DNA of 64,000 bases from Devosia sp. XK-2 (GCF_037113415.1 NZ_CP146608.1:702501-766500), one strand, 5' to 3'; numbered from the stretch's first letter, positions 44,814 to 53,596 are shown. Made by a program: numbers and translations. The notes: a model not told the origin generated them from the letters alone.

Positions 44814-45389
44814 TCAGCCGTGTCCGGCCTCGGTGCTCAATGTGGCTCGGGTGATGTTAAGGCTGGCCAAAGCCTTGTCGTAGCGGCGCTCGACGGGAAC
44901 TTCGAACAGCAATTGGCGATCGAAGGGGATGGTCAGCCAGCCATTGGCGCTGATCTCGTCTTCCAATTGGCCGGGCGACCAGCCGCAGCATCCCAGGGCG
45001 AACAGCGCCGCCCGCGGGACCGGGCCAAAGGCCATGGCCTTGAGAATATCCAGCGTTGCCGTCAGCCCGATATCCTCGGTGACCTTATAGGTATTGCCGC
45101 TGTGATAATCGCCCGAATGCAGCACGAAGCCGCGGCCTTTTTCGACCGGCCCGCCGCGCATGACGGCGCGGTCGCGAATGCTGTCGGGCAGGCGAATGAC
45201 CGCGTCCGGATCGCCCAGGTCGAGTTCGTCGAGAATGTCGGCAAAGCGCAGATTGGCCAATTCGTGATTGACCACCAGGCCCATGGCGCCTTCCGCGCCA
45301 TGACCCACGATCAGGATCACGCTTTCGGCGAAGCGTTCATCGGCCATGTCGGGCATGGCAACCAGGAATTGTCCTTCAAGCGAGTTCAT
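44814..45389 (-). CDS. YqgE/AlgH family protein
   Basis: A 191-residue protein of the YqgE/AlgH family. Motifs: GQFLVAMPDMADERFAESVILIVGH at the N-terminus, GAMGLVVNHEL, and GWSPGQLEDEI near residue 138. The family has been tied to regulation of alginate genes in Pseudomonas, but its biochemical role is unknown. The ATG start is chosen by homology; no strong Shine-Dalgarno is visible, and a slightly longer N-terminus is possible. It is divergent from the DsbD-alpha-like gene. Confidence 0.9.
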   Translation of the reverse strand: MNSLEGQFLVAMPDMADERFAESVILIVGHGAEGAMGLVVNHELANLRFADILDELDLGDPDAVIRLPDSIRDRAVMRGGPVEKGRGFVLHSGDYHSGNTYKVTEDIGLTATLDILKAMAFGPVPRAALFALGCCGWSPGQLEDEISANGWLTIPFDRQLLFEVPVERRYDKALASLNITRATLSTEAGHG

Positions 45390-45506
45390 GGGACAATTGT
45401 AGGCTCCCGACGCAGGCCTGCCAAGCACGCGGGCCGTCACGGCTATCACGAAGGCCTGATGTGGCGCTATCTGGCCGTTCATCTTTTGCTGCGCTAATGC
45501 CATGCC

Positions 45507-46340
45507 ATGCGCGTTTCAATCGTTCTTGCCATAGCCAGTAGTCTTGTCGCGGCGCCCGTCCTAGCCGGCGAGTCTGCCTGGCAGGAATTGGCGCCGGGCG
45601 TTTCGGTCCGGCTGATCAGTGCCGGTGCGCTCGACGCAGAGGGCAAAGCCCTGTTCGCGCTCGAAATCGATATGCCGGAGGATACAAGGACCTATTGGCG
45701 GGTGCCCGGAGAGACCGGCCTGCCCCTGGAGCTCAATTTTGCCGGGTCGAAAGGCGTGAGCCTGAACGGCCAGTTCTGGCCCTTCCCCGAACGCGAGCAG
45801 GTTTCGGGTTATCTCGACTATGTCTATTTCGGCCATACCGTGCTGCCACTCGAACTGGACGTGGCCGATCCCGACGGCATGGTGGCGCTCGAGGCGACGC
45901 TGGGGATCTGTTCCGATATCTGCGTGCCCGCACAGGCCAGGCTCAGCCTGCCGGCCACCGATCCCGGATCGGATCGGGCCAATGACCTTCGCATTAAACA
46001 GGCCCTCGCCAATGTCCCGATCCCCTGGGACCAGGGCGAGGAGCCCATTGGCGCGGTCCATTTGATGCCCGATGGCAGCGCGCTCGCCGTTCAGGTCGAT
46101 CAGGCCGTCATCGACCCCGACAGCCTTATCGCCGCCGCCGATCCCGACGGTCCCCTGTTCGGCGCGCCGCAAAAAAGCCCGCAAGACGATATAGTGCTGC
46201 TTCCCATACTGGGTAAAACCGACAATAGTGCCCTGGATGACATGGAGGTCGAACTATCCTTCATGACGCCAATGGGGGCCTATCAGGTCAGCCGGACGCT
46301 AGAAGCCGGCACCCAAGCGGATGTGGAAGCGCTGGACTAA
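45507..46340 (+). CDS. Exported DsbD-alpha (N-terminal domain) family protein
   Basis: A 277-residue periplasmic protein. The signal peptide is VSIVLAIASSLVAAPVLAG (residues 3-21). The beta-sandwich fold of the DsbD N-terminal domain is suggested by YFGHTVLPLELD and the redox cysteine pair in LGICSDICVPAQ (CxxxC, near residue 136). It lacks the transmembrane DsbD core. It may receive electrons from a CcdA-like protein to reduce periplasmic disulfides. Followed by a peroxiredoxin gene, a repeated alphaproteobacterial neighbourhood with yqgE. Confidence 0.87.
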   Translation: MRVSIVLAIASSLVAAPVLAGESAWQELAPGVSVRLISAGALDAEGKALFALEIDMPEDTRTYWRVPGETGLPLELNFAGSKGVSLNGQFWPFPEREQVSGYLDYVYFGHTVLPLELDVADPDGMVALEATLGICSDICVPAQARLSLPATDPGSDRANDLRIKQALANVPIPWDQGEEPIGAVHLMPDGSALAVQVDQAVIDPDSLIAAADPDGPLFGAPQKSPQDDIVLLPILGKTDNSALDDMEVELSFMTPMGAYQVSRTLEAGTQADVEALD

Positions 46341-46443
46341 AGTGGGCCTCACCCTTGTGCCGGCCGGCAATGCCGCATATCGCATGTGCCTAGAGTAGAT
46401 GGAGTAGGCGGCCCGGCCGCCAGATATGGGGCGAATTCCACCA

Positions 46444-46935
46444 ATGATCGAAAGCGGCAATCGGATTCCGTCCGTCGGGATCAAGCTGGTGACTGTGGCC
46501 GGTGTCGAAGACACCACGAGCGACGCGGCGCTGGGGCAGGGGACGGTCGTACTCTTTTCGGTGCCCGGCGCCTTTACACCGACCTGCCACGTCAATCATC
46601 TACCCGGCTTCGTTGCCAATGCGGCCAAGATGCGCGCATCGGGGGTCGACCGCATTGTCTGCGCGGCGACCAATGATCATCACGTTATGAAAGCATGGGC
46701 CGAGGCCACCAATGCGCTGGACGATATTGTCTTCCTTGCCGACGGGAACACCGCATTGGCCCAGGCGCTCGGGCTCGACAAGGACATGTCGGGCACCGGT
46801 TTGGGCCGGCGCTTTGCCCGCGCGGCCATGATTATTCGAGACGGTATAGTCGATGCCGTTTTTGTCGAAGATGCGCCCGGCGTGACGGCCAGCGGCGCAC
46901 CCGCTATTCTCATGGCTCTCGAAGCCGCTGCTTAG
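46444..46935 (+). CDS. Peroxiredoxin, Prx5-like
   Basis: Thiol peroxidase of 163 residues. The peroxidatic cysteine is in PGAFTPTCHVNHLPGF (about residue 49), the Prx5 signature, followed by VCAATNDHHVMKAWAEA. There is no clear resolving cysteine near the C-terminus, as is common for glutathione- or thioredoxin-dependent Prx5. The ATG giving MIESGNRIPS is chosen; an ATG six codons earlier is possible. It lies 103 bp after the DsbD-alpha-like gene. Confidence 0.93.
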   Translation: MIESGNRIPSVGIKLVTVAGVEDTTSDAALGQGTVVLFSVPGAFTPTCHVNHLPGFVANAAKMRASGVDRIVCAATNDHHVMKAWAEATNALDDIVFLADGNTALAQALGLDKDMSGTGLGRRFARAAMIIRDGIVDAVFVEDAPGVTASGAPAILMALEAAA

Positions 46936-46957
46936 TCGCCAGGAGCCAAACAAGACG

Positions 46958-47542
46958 ATGACCCTGACCCTGACGTCCACTCTGCGTTTTTCTGCCCTTG
47001 GAGGCTTGGCTGTGCTCTTGGCCGGATGTTCCATGGGGTCCATGTTCGGCGGTGGCACCGCATCCAATGCCAATCTGCAAAATGCCACGGCGACGCCCCA
47101 GGCTGTTGCGCAGGCCCAGACCAGCGCCTTGCCGGTGATTGCCACCGAATGCCCGCCGATCAAAGTGCGCCTGGGCGGCGAGGCCATGTATTATTATGGC
47201 GGCGGTCGCGTTGGTGACGCCAAATCGCTGCAATATCAGGGCGTGATCGACGAGACCTCGCGCAATTGCGTGGTCTCGAACGGTCAGATCACCGTCAATA
47301 TGGGTGTTACCGGTCGCGTTCTGCTCGGCCCCGCCGGGTCGCAAACCTCGATCAATGCCCCGATCCGCTTTGCCGTTGAACGCGATGGACAGGCCATTTT
47401 CTCGGAAAAATACACGCTCATCGTGCCGATCGTACCGCCCAGCCAGACCGCGGAATTCGTCAAGGTTGTTGAGAACGTCACCATCCCCTATCTTGGCGGG
47501 GAGAGCATCACCATCTGGGTCGGCTTCGACACCAGGGGATAG
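46958..47542 (+). CDS. Putative lipoprotein
   Basis: A 194-residue lipoprotein with a lipobox LLAGC at about residue 23 after a hydrophobic LGGLAVLLAG. The mature part has an A/N/Q/T-rich linker, then a beta-rich domain with YYGGGRVGDAKSLQYQGVID and a C-terminal VVENVTIPYLGGESITIWVGFDTRG. Conserved in Hyphomicrobiales as far as I recall, function unknown. It lies 22 bp after the peroxiredoxin and is probably co-transcribed with it. Confidence 0.85.
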   Translation: MTLTLTSTLRFSALGGLAVLLAGCSMGSMFGGGTASNANLQNATATPQAVAQAQTSALPVIATECPPIKVRLGGEAMYYYGGGRVGDAKSLQYQGVIDETSRNCVVSNGQITVNMGVTGRVLLGPAGSQTSINAPIRFAVERDGQAIFSEKYTLIVPIVPPSQTAEFVKVVENVTIPYLGGESITIWVGFDTRG

Positions 47543-47625
47543 TTCGATCCCGGAGGCCCCCGTGGCAACTTTTTACATCCGCATCCGCAGCGCCTGAGGG
47601 CGGTGTCGGTCCATGATTGACCAGT

Positions 47626-47646
47626 CGCTGGCTTAATCAGCCAGCG
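47626..47646 (+). terminator. Hairpin after the lipoprotein gene
   Basis: Perfect 8-bp stem CGCTGGCT/AGCCAGCG around TAATC, 83 bp past the lipoprotein stop. No T run follows, so it could be a processing site or attenuator for the methyltransferase gene that follows. Confidence 0.4.
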
Positions 47647-47748
47647 GCGTGATGTGGCATGCGGGGTTCCGGCCGAAGGGCTGTGGGCCTGACCTCCGAA
47701 ACGACACCGTCTCGTACCTCGACAGCTTCGAGAACATCGAGACCGAAT

Positions 47749-48519
47749 ATGAAACCCAGAAAGACAATTCTTCGCGCCCGCTCGCAGAGCTGGGACCCTG
47801 TTGCTCATTGGTATGCCGGCTGGGCCGGCCAGAATGGCAGCCACTATCATCGCACGTTTGCCGTACCGCTCATGCTCGACCTTCTGGCACCCAAGGGTGG
47901 GGAGCAATTGCTGGATTTGGGCTGCGGCCACGGCATTTTGGCACCATCGATCGCAAGTACCGGCGCGCGCTATCTCGGCGTGGACCTCTCGGGCCGCCTC
48001 GTCGCCGAGGCGCGACGCAATCAGGCGCGATATGGCCGCTTCCTGGTCGGCGACGCAACCGCCTTGCCACAGCACAAATTGCTTGCTCAAGGCGCGTTTG
48101 ACGCGGCCAGTTTTCTGCTCTCCATCCAGGATATCAATCCGCTCGAACAAGCCGTCGCCGAGGCTGCGCGGCTGCTGCGCCCCGGCGGGCGGCTCGGTAT
48201 CGTCATGCTCCATCCCTGTTTCCGCATTCCGCGGCAAAGCGGCTGGGGCCATGACGAGGGTCGGGGGCTGACCTATCGGCGAGTGGATACCTATCTCTCG
48301 CGGCTCGCCATACCTATGCAGGTGCATGGCGCTGGCAGCACACGCAGCTATCATCGGCCACTTGAAGACTATATGGCCGCCTTGACCGGTGCGGGTCTCG
48401 TCGTCACGGCGATCAGGGAGGTAGCGGATTTGCCCGGCAAACAGGACGCGCGGGCCGATAGACGGGCCATGCGGGAATTCCCCCTCTTTCTCGGCTTGCG
48501 GGCAGTGAAGCTGGAGTAG
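47749..48519 (+). CDS. Class I SAM-dependent methyltransferase
   Basis: A 256-residue Rossmann-fold methyltransferase. Motif I is LLDLGCGHGI at about residue 49, motif II GVDLSGRLVAEAR, and motif III LLRPGGRLGIVM. The N-terminal WDPVAHWY and C-terminal helical cap suggest a small-molecule methyltransferase such as a UbiE-type relative; substrate unknown. The ATG giving MKPRKTIL is preferred; an open frame continues 30 codons upstream without resemblance. It faces the gcv operon, with a hairpin between. Confidence 0.83.
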   Translation: MKPRKTILRARSQSWDPVAHWYAGWAGQNGSHYHRTFAVPLMLDLLAPKGGEQLLDLGCGHGILAPSIASTGARYLGVDLSGRLVAEARRNQARYGRFLVGDATALPQHKLLAQGAFDAASFLLSIQDINPLEQAVAEAARLLRPGGRLGIVMLHPCFRIPRQSGWGHDEGRGLTYRRVDTYLSRLAIPMQVHGAGSTRSYHRPLEDYMAALTGAGLVVTAIREVADLPGKQDARADRRAMREFPLFLGLRAVKLE

Positions 48520-48542
48520 AACGGGGGTTATCCAAACAGGAA

Positions 48543-48567
48543 CGCCCTCGGATCGTGTCCGAGGGCG
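48543..48567. terminator. Perfect hairpin between convergent methyltransferase and gcvPB
   Basis: Arms CGCCCTCGGA and TCCGAGGGCG with a five-base loop. A short T-rich stretch lies on the minus-strand side. Probably a shared or bidirectional terminator. Confidence 0.6.
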
Positions 48568-48605
48568 GTACGCTTTGACAACAGAAATGATGTCTATTCG
48601 GCGGC

Positions 48606-50141
48606 CTAGGGCAAGTCCGCCGGCTTTTCCCATTTGAGAATGGGCTGGCGCGCGGCGCGGGTTTCGTCGAGCCGCCGACGCGGTGCCTTCATCGGGGCCG
48701 CGGTGAAACGCTCGGCATTGCCGGATTTGGCGTCATCGGCCAGTTCCGCCATGACGTCACAGAAGTGATCGAGCGTCTGCTTGCTCTCGCTCTCGGTCGG
48801 TTCGATCAGCATGGCGCCATGCACGACCAGCGGGAAATACATGGTCATGGGGTGGAAACCCTCGTCGATCAGCGCCTTGGCGAAATCGAGTGTGGAGATG
48901 TCCGTGCCCTTGAGGAAACTGTCGTCGAACAGCGCCTCGTGCATGGTCGGATAATCGGGGAACGGCACCGAGAAGAGGTGCTGCAGCCGCGCCTTGACAT
49001 AATTGGCGTTGAGCACGGCATCCTGCGCCGCCTGGGCCAGGCCGTCGGCGCCGTGGCTGAGCATATAGGTCAGCGCGCGGACATACATGCCCATCTGCCC
49101 GTGGAAGGCGGTGACGCGACCCAGGGCCTCCCCTTCGATATGCTCGACCAGCTCCAGGCCACCCTCCTGGCCCCGGCGAATGAACGGGATGGGCGCGAAA
49201 GGCGCAAGCGCCTCCGAGAGCACCACCGGACCGGCACCCGGACCACCGCCGCCATGTGGCGTCGAGAAGGTCTTATGGAGATTGATGTGCATCGCATCGA
49301 TGCCGAGGTCGCCCGGGCGAACGACACCCATAATGGCGTTGAAGTTGGCACCATCACAGTAAAAGAACGCGCCCGCATCGTGCACGGCTTTGGCAATCTC
49401 GATCACCTGTGGCTCGAAGAGGCCGCAGGTATTGGGATTGGTCAGCATGATGGCGGCGACGTCAGATGACAGTGCATCCTTGACCGCCTGCACATCGACC
49501 GTGCCGTCATCGCGGGCCGGAACGGGCTTCACGCTGTAGCCGAGAAAGGCGGCGGTGGCCGGATTGGTGCCATGGGCGCTTTCCGGGACCAGGACGATTT
49601 TGCGATGCGCTTCGCCCCTGGCCTCCTGCGCGGCCTTGATGGCCATCATCCCGAGAAGTTCGCCATGGGCGCCCGCCTTGGGCGACAGGGCGACGGCGGC
49701 CGTGTTGGTGAGCGTCATCAGCCAGTAGGACAGCTGGTTCATCAGCTCCAGCGTCCCCTGCACGGTCGAGACCGGCTGCAGCGGGTGGATATCGGCAAAG
49801 CCGGGCAGGCGTGCCATCTTCTCGTTGAGGCGCGGATTGTGCTTCATCGTGCACGAGCCCAGCGGATACATGCCGCTATCGATCGAATGGTTGAGCCGGG
49901 AGAGGCGCACATAGTGGCGCATGGCCTCGGGTTCGGTCAGGCCTGCCAGATCGAGCTTGCTCTTGCGCGCAAAGCCGCCGAGGCGATCGCTGGCGAGATC
50001 GACCTCGGGCAGATCGACGCCCGAATGTTCATTGTCGCCGATTTCGAACAGCAGCGGTTCGTCGGGCAAAAGGGCCGAGCCGGAGGCCGAAGTGCCGGCA
50101 GTGCCCACGCCCGTGGGGCGGCCTTGTGTGTTCATGCTCAT
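48606..50141 (-). CDS. gcvPB: Glycine dehydrogenase (aminomethyl-transferring) subunit 2
   Basis: C-terminal half of the split glycine cleavage P-protein, decarboxylating glycine and passing aminomethyl to GcvH. The PLP lysine is in HINLHKTFSTPHGGGGPGAGP, and the C-terminal FCDVMAELADDA segment is normal; 511 residues. The start is the ATG with AGGAGG 7 bp upstream; the Shine-Dalgarno is embedded in the stop of the preceding small gene, so the two are translationally coupled. It is the last gene of the operon. Confidence 0.95.
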   Translation of the reverse strand: MSMNTQGRPTGVGTAGTSASGSALLPDEPLLFEIGDNEHSGVDLPEVDLASDRLGGFARKSKLDLAGLTEPEAMRHYVRLSRLNHSIDSGMYPLGSCTMKHNPRLNEKMARLPGFADIHPLQPVSTVQGTLELMNQLSYWLMTLTNTAAVALSPKAGAHGELLGMMAIKAAQEARGEAHRKIVLVPESAHGTNPATAAFLGYSVKPVPARDDGTVDVQAVKDALSSDVAAIMLTNPNTCGLFEPQVIEIAKAVHDAGAFFYCDGANFNAIMGVVRPGDLGIDAMHINLHKTFSTPHGGGGPGAGPVVLSEALAPFAPIPFIRRGQEGGLELVEHIEGEALGRVTAFHGQMGMYVRALTYMLSHGADGLAQAAQDAVLNANYVKARLQHLFSVPFPDYPTMHEALFDDSFLKGTDISTLDFAKALIDEGFHPMTMYFPLVVHGAMLIEPTESESKQTLDHFCDVMAELADDAKSGNAERFTAAPMKAPRRRLDETRAARQPILKWEKPADLP

Positions 50142-50152
50142 TGGCAAACCTC

Positions 50153-50470
50153 CTAGTTGTCCGCGTCGCGGACAGTCCAGACCGCAGTGAAGTCGGGATC
50201 GACAACTTCCTCGCCCGTGCTCTTGAGGCGATAGTTTCCCGGGTTCGCTGGCCGTAGGCCATCAAGCATTGGCGGCATGTTCCACTCCTGACCGGTTCGC
50301 TCCCCTCGTAGCGACAAGAGGATCCCATTCGGTGTGGCAGAGACTATCTCGCCAAAAAACTGGTCATCCGTGTTGGTGCCATCGGCTTTTGCGTAGGTGA
50401 TGCCAACCAGAACCGTCTTGCCGGGGAGTTCCGCAGCCAGTTCAGCATTCCAATTTTCTACAGAACTCAT
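50153..50470 (-). CDS. Small hypothetical protein inside the gcv operon
   Basis: A 105-residue, acidic protein, beginning SSVENWNAELAAELPGKTVLVGITYAKADG and containing TNTDDQFFGEIVSATPNGILLSLRGE, which suggests a small beta barrel (SH3- or Sm-like). The C-terminus is rich in aspartate. It lies between gcvPA and gcvPB: its ATG overlaps the gcvPA stop (ATGA) and its stop overlaps the gcvPB Shine-Dalgarno. GC content is lower than in its neighbours by eye. No family is recognised with confidence; it may be an unrelated insertion that has been translationally integrated. Confidence 0.75.
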   Translation of the reverse strand: MSSVENWNAELAAELPGKTVLVGITYAKADGTNTDDQFFGEIVSATPNGILLSLRGERTGQEWNMPPMLDGLRPANPGNYRLKSTGEEVVDPDFTAVWTVRDADN

Positions 50471-51810
50471 GCCAGTTCCTCCGTCAGGGCCGCGCAGAGG
50501 GCCGCGATATCGGTCTCGGTCGTCAACTCGGTCGCCGCCAGAATGATGAGGTTTTCGACGTCCGGATCACCCGGCAGGAGGCGGCTGGCGTGCACGCCGG
50601 CCAGAATGCCGCGCCGGGCGAGCCGTTCGACGAGAGCCGCGGCCGGTTCGGTGACACGAATGGTCATTTCGTTGAAGAAGGTCTTGTTGAGGACGGTGAC
50701 GCCCGGCACGCCGTTCAGGGCATCGGCCAGCAGAATCGCATTGGCGTGGTTGAGCCGCGCCAACCGGACAAAGCCCGCTTCGCCGAGCAGACCCATATGG
50801 ATCGAGAAGGCGAGGGCGCAGAGGCCCGAATTGGTGCAGATATTCGAGGTCGCCTTTTCGCGACGGATATGCTGCTCGCGGGTTGAGAGGGTGAGGACGA
50901 AGCCGCGATTGCCATCGGCATCGACGGTCTCGCCGCAGAGCCGGCCCGGCATCTGGCGGATGAATTCCTTCTTCGTCGCCATCAGCCCCAGATAGGGGCC
51001 GCCGAAATTGAGCGCATTGCCGATGGACTGGCCCTCGGCCACAACGATGTCGGCGCCCAGAGCACCGGGCGCTTCGAGCAGGCCCAGCGACACCACTTCG
51101 GTGACGACCACGATCAGCAGCGCGCCCTTGGCATGGGCGGCCTCGGCGGCCGCTTCGACATTGCGCAAATGGCCGTAGAAATCCGGAGTCTGGATGACAA
51201 TGGCCGCCGTGTCGGCGTCGATATGGTCGAGAATGTCGCCCTGGCCCTCGGGGGAGGGGGAGAGGCATTCCAGATGCGGGTCGTCCTTGAGATAGGCTTT
51301 GACCACATCGCGATAATGCGGGTGGAGCCCGCCCGAGAGCACGATCTTGTTGCGGCGGGTGAGGCGGCGGGCCATCAGCACGGCTTCGGCAGTGCCGGTC
51401 GAGCCGTCATAAAGCGAGGCATTGGCCACATCCATGCCGGTGATCTTGGCCACCTGGGTCTGGAACTCGAAGAGCATCTGCAAGGTGCCCTGCGAGATTT
51501 CCGGCTGGTAGGGCGTATAGGCGGTCAGCCATTCCGACCGCTGGATGAGGTGGTCAACGGTGGCGGGGACATGATGCCGATAGGCGCCGGCGCCGACAAA
51601 GAACGGGCCATCGCCCGCTGCATGGTTCTGATTGGCAAGGGCGCGCATATGCGCCTCGACCAGAAATTCGGGACTATGGTCCGGCAGGTCGAGTTCAAAG
51701 CTCTTGAGCGCCGATTTCGGTACGGCAGAGAACAGCGCGTCTATATCGCTGGCGCCGATCACGCCGAGCATCTCGGCGCGTTCATGATCGGAATGGGGGA
51801 GGTAGCGCAT
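50467..51810 (-). CDS. gcvPA: Glycine dehydrogenase (aminomethyl-transferring) subunit 1
   Basis: N-terminal half of the split P-protein, 447 residues. Signature: MRYLPHSDHERAEMLGVIGA at the start, FVGAGAYRHHVPATVDHL, YTPYQPEISQGTLQ and ANASLYDGSTGTAEA. It is a two-gene P-protein, less usual in alphaproteobacteria than the single long GcvP. The frame is open 49 codons upstream through the compound repeat, which is not coding. It is separated from gcvH by a 214-bp gap containing that repeat. Confidence 0.95.
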   Translation of the reverse strand: MRYLPHSDHERAEMLGVIGASDIDALFSAVPKSALKSFELDLPDHSPEFLVEAHMRALANQNHAAGDGPFFVGAGAYRHHVPATVDHLIQRSEWLTAYTPYQPEISQGTLQMLFEFQTQVAKITGMDVANASLYDGSTGTAEAVLMARRLTRRNKIVLSGGLHPHYRDVVKAYLKDDPHLECLSPSPEGQGDILDHIDADTAAIVIQTPDFYGHLRNVEAAAEAAHAKGALLIVVVTEVVSLGLLEAPGALGADIVVAEGQSIGNALNFGGPYLGLMATKKEFIRQMPGRLCGETVDADGNRGFVLTLSTREQHIRREKATSNICTNSGLCALAFSIHMGLLGEAGFVRLARLNHANAILLADALNGVPGVTVLNKTFFNEMTIRVTEPAAALVERLARRGILAGVHASRLLPGDPDVENLIILAATELTTETDIAALCAALTEELA

Positions 51811-51880
51811 GGATGGGAGGTTCCAGTTTGCTGAAAGCAGAGAGCAATTGCAGGCGAACGGGAGGATCGGCTCTTCCGCC

Positions 51881-51999
51881 CCCTCGCCCCTCCAGGGGAG
51901 GGGGTTGGGGTGAGGGGTGAAAGCCCCTCGGCAGGATCGCGAGGCTGAACCCCTCATCCGGCCCTATCGGGCCACCTTCTCCCTTCAGGGGAGAAGGGA
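51881..51999. repeat. Compound palindromic repeat, copy 2 of 2 in the window
   Basis: Inverted copy of the element at 23972-24093. Reading the minus strand here, GGAGAAGGTGGCCCGATAGG, GGATGAGGGGTTCAGCCTCG, TCCTGCCGAGGGGC and TCACCCCTCACCCC follow in the same order as in copy 1. It fills the gcvH-gcvPA gap, inside one operon. It could act as a transcription modulator or an mRNA processing site. Confidence 0.8.
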
Positions 52000-52024
52000 A
52001 GGCGCCCGCACCGTTCAATTCGAT

Positions 52025-52390
52025 CTACAGTGTCAGTTCGGCATAGCCGTCGGCGTTGAGCAGGGTGTCGAGTTCGCCGGCATCGCTGATGGCGATCTTG
52101 AACATCCAACCGCCCGCTTCCGGATCGGCATTGACCAGGCCCGGTTCGCCGGTGAGGGCTTCGTTGACTTCGGTGACGGTGCCGGAGACCGGAGCATAGA
52201 TCTCGGAGGCGGCCTTGACCGATTCCACCACGGCGGCCTCGTCGCCCTTCTTGAGCACCTTGCCCACTTTGGGCAGTTCGACAAAGACAATGTCGCCCAA
52301 TTGCTCCTGGGCATAATTGGTGATGCCGACAATGCCGGTCGAACCGTCAACGCGGATATATTCGTGATCGGGGGTAAATTTGGTGGTCAT
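52025..52390 (-). CDS. gcvH: Glycine cleavage system H protein
   Basis: Lipoyl carrier protein of glycine cleavage, 121 residues. The lipoylated lysine is in VESVKAASEIYAPVSG (residue 59). Other family features are FTPDHEYIRVDG and NADPEAGGWMFKI. The ATG is chosen by homology, 10 bp downstream of gcvT. It is the second gene of the riboswitch-controlled operon. Confidence 0.97.
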   Translation of the reverse strand: MTTKFTPDHEYIRVDGSTGIVGITNYAQEQLGDIVFVELPKVGKVLKKGDEAAVVESVKAASEIYAPVSGTVTEVNEALTGEPGLVNADPEAGGWMFKIAISDAGELDTLLNADGYAELTL

Positions 52391-52400
52391 GGGTGGGGCC

Positions 52401-53561
52401 TCAGGCTGACTTGCGGAAATAGCGGTGGGGGACGAAAGGCGTGGGCACGATCTCGGCGGGCTGGGCGCGGCCGCGCACCGAAACCTGAAGCTTGTTGCCG
52501 ATGGCGGCATGGTCGGGTGGGACAAAGCCCAGGGCAATGGCCTTGCCCAGCGAGGGGGCAAAGCCGCCGCTGGTGACCACGCCAATGGCGGTGCCGGTGG
52601 CATCGAGGATCTCGGCGCCTTCGCGGGCCGGTGCACCCTCAACGATCAGCCCGACACGCTTGCGCGAGAGCTGGCCGGCGCGCTCAGCAAGGATGCGTTG
52701 CGCGCCGGGAAAATCAGCTGCCTCGCGACGGCGCTTGGAAACTGCAAAGCCGAGATCGGCTTCGATGGGCGAAACCGTTTCATCGAGGTCATGGCCATAG
52801 AGCGGCAGACCAGCTTCGAGGCGGAGGCTGTCGCGTGCGCCAAGGCCGATGGGTTTGACGCGGGGATCCACCAGCAGTTCATCCCACAATGCCACCGCCA
52901 TATGGCTGGAGACGAGAACTTCAAACCCGTCTTCGCCGGTATAGCCGGAGCGGGAAACTGTCACTGGTACGCCGTTCCAGTCGAATTCTCGGACCTGCAT
53001 GAAACCGAGCTGGGTGGCATCGGGGATCAGCGCCGCCATGACATCGACGGCTTCCGGTCCCTGCAGGGCCAGGAGACCACCATCATCGGCGCGCCTGAGC
53101 GCTGCCTTGTCCCCGGCCGCTTTGGCGATCAACGCAAAGTCGTTTTCCTTGGTGCCGGCATTGACTACGATATAGAGGGTGCCGGGGCTGTCGGCGAGGC
53201 GCCCCACCATGAGGTCGTCAATGGCGCCGCCTTGCGCGTTGAGCAGTAGCGTGTAGCGCATCTGGCCGGGCTTGAGGCCGGCAATGTCGCCACAGATCAG
53301 CGGCTCGATGAGGGCTGCGATGGCCGCGTGGTCAGCCTCCGCATCGCCGGTGGGGGCGTTGAGTGTCAGGAAGCTCGGACCCATATGGCTGACATCGAAC
53401 AGACCCGCCTGCTCGCGCGTCCATTTATGCTCGGCCATGATGCCGGTGGGATATTGGACGGGGAGCGCATAGCCACCGAAAGGCACGATGCGGCCGCCGG
53501 CGGTTTGATGGCGCTCGAAAAGCGGGGTCTGCTGGAGGTCTTCGGGTTTGGCTTCGGCCAT
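52401..53561 (-). CDS. gcvT: Aminomethyltransferase (glycine cleavage T protein)
   Basis: Transfers the methylene group from aminomethyl-GcvH to tetrahydrofolate, releasing ammonia. It has 386 residues, with the GcvT motifs LFDVSHMG, NDFALI, SRSGYTGEDGFEVL and LRLEAGLPLYGHDLDE. The ATG giving MAEAKPEDLQ is chosen; a longer start nine codons upstream lies close to the riboswitch's last helix. It is the first gene of the operon, directly behind the glycine riboswitch. Confidence 0.96.
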   Translation of the reverse strand: MAEAKPEDLQQTPLFERHQTAGGRIVPFGGYALPVQYPTGIMAEHKWTREQAGLFDVSHMGPSFLTLNAPTGDAEADHAAIAALIEPLICGDIAGLKPGQMRYTLLLNAQGGAIDDLMVGRLADSPGTLYIVVNAGTKENDFALIAKAAGDKAALRRADDGGLLALQGPEAVDVMAALIPDATQLGFMQVREFDWNGVPVTVSRSGYTGEDGFEVLVSSHMAVALWDELLVDPRVKPIGLGARDSLRLEAGLPLYGHDLDETVSPIEADLGFAVSKRRREAADFPGAQRILAERAGQLSRKRVGLIVEGAPAREGAEILDATGTAIGVVTSGGFAPSLGKAIALGFVPPDHAAIGNKLQVSVRGRAQPAEIVPTPFVPHRYFRKSA

Positions 53562-53596
53562 GGGCACACTCGGGTTCAAAGGCGACACGACAAGGC

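Noticed and set aside
51811..51957. Extra 49 residues at the N-terminus of gcvPA
   Set aside because: They are translated from the compound repeat and do not resemble GcvPA; the start at 51810 gives the normal MRYLPHSD beginning.
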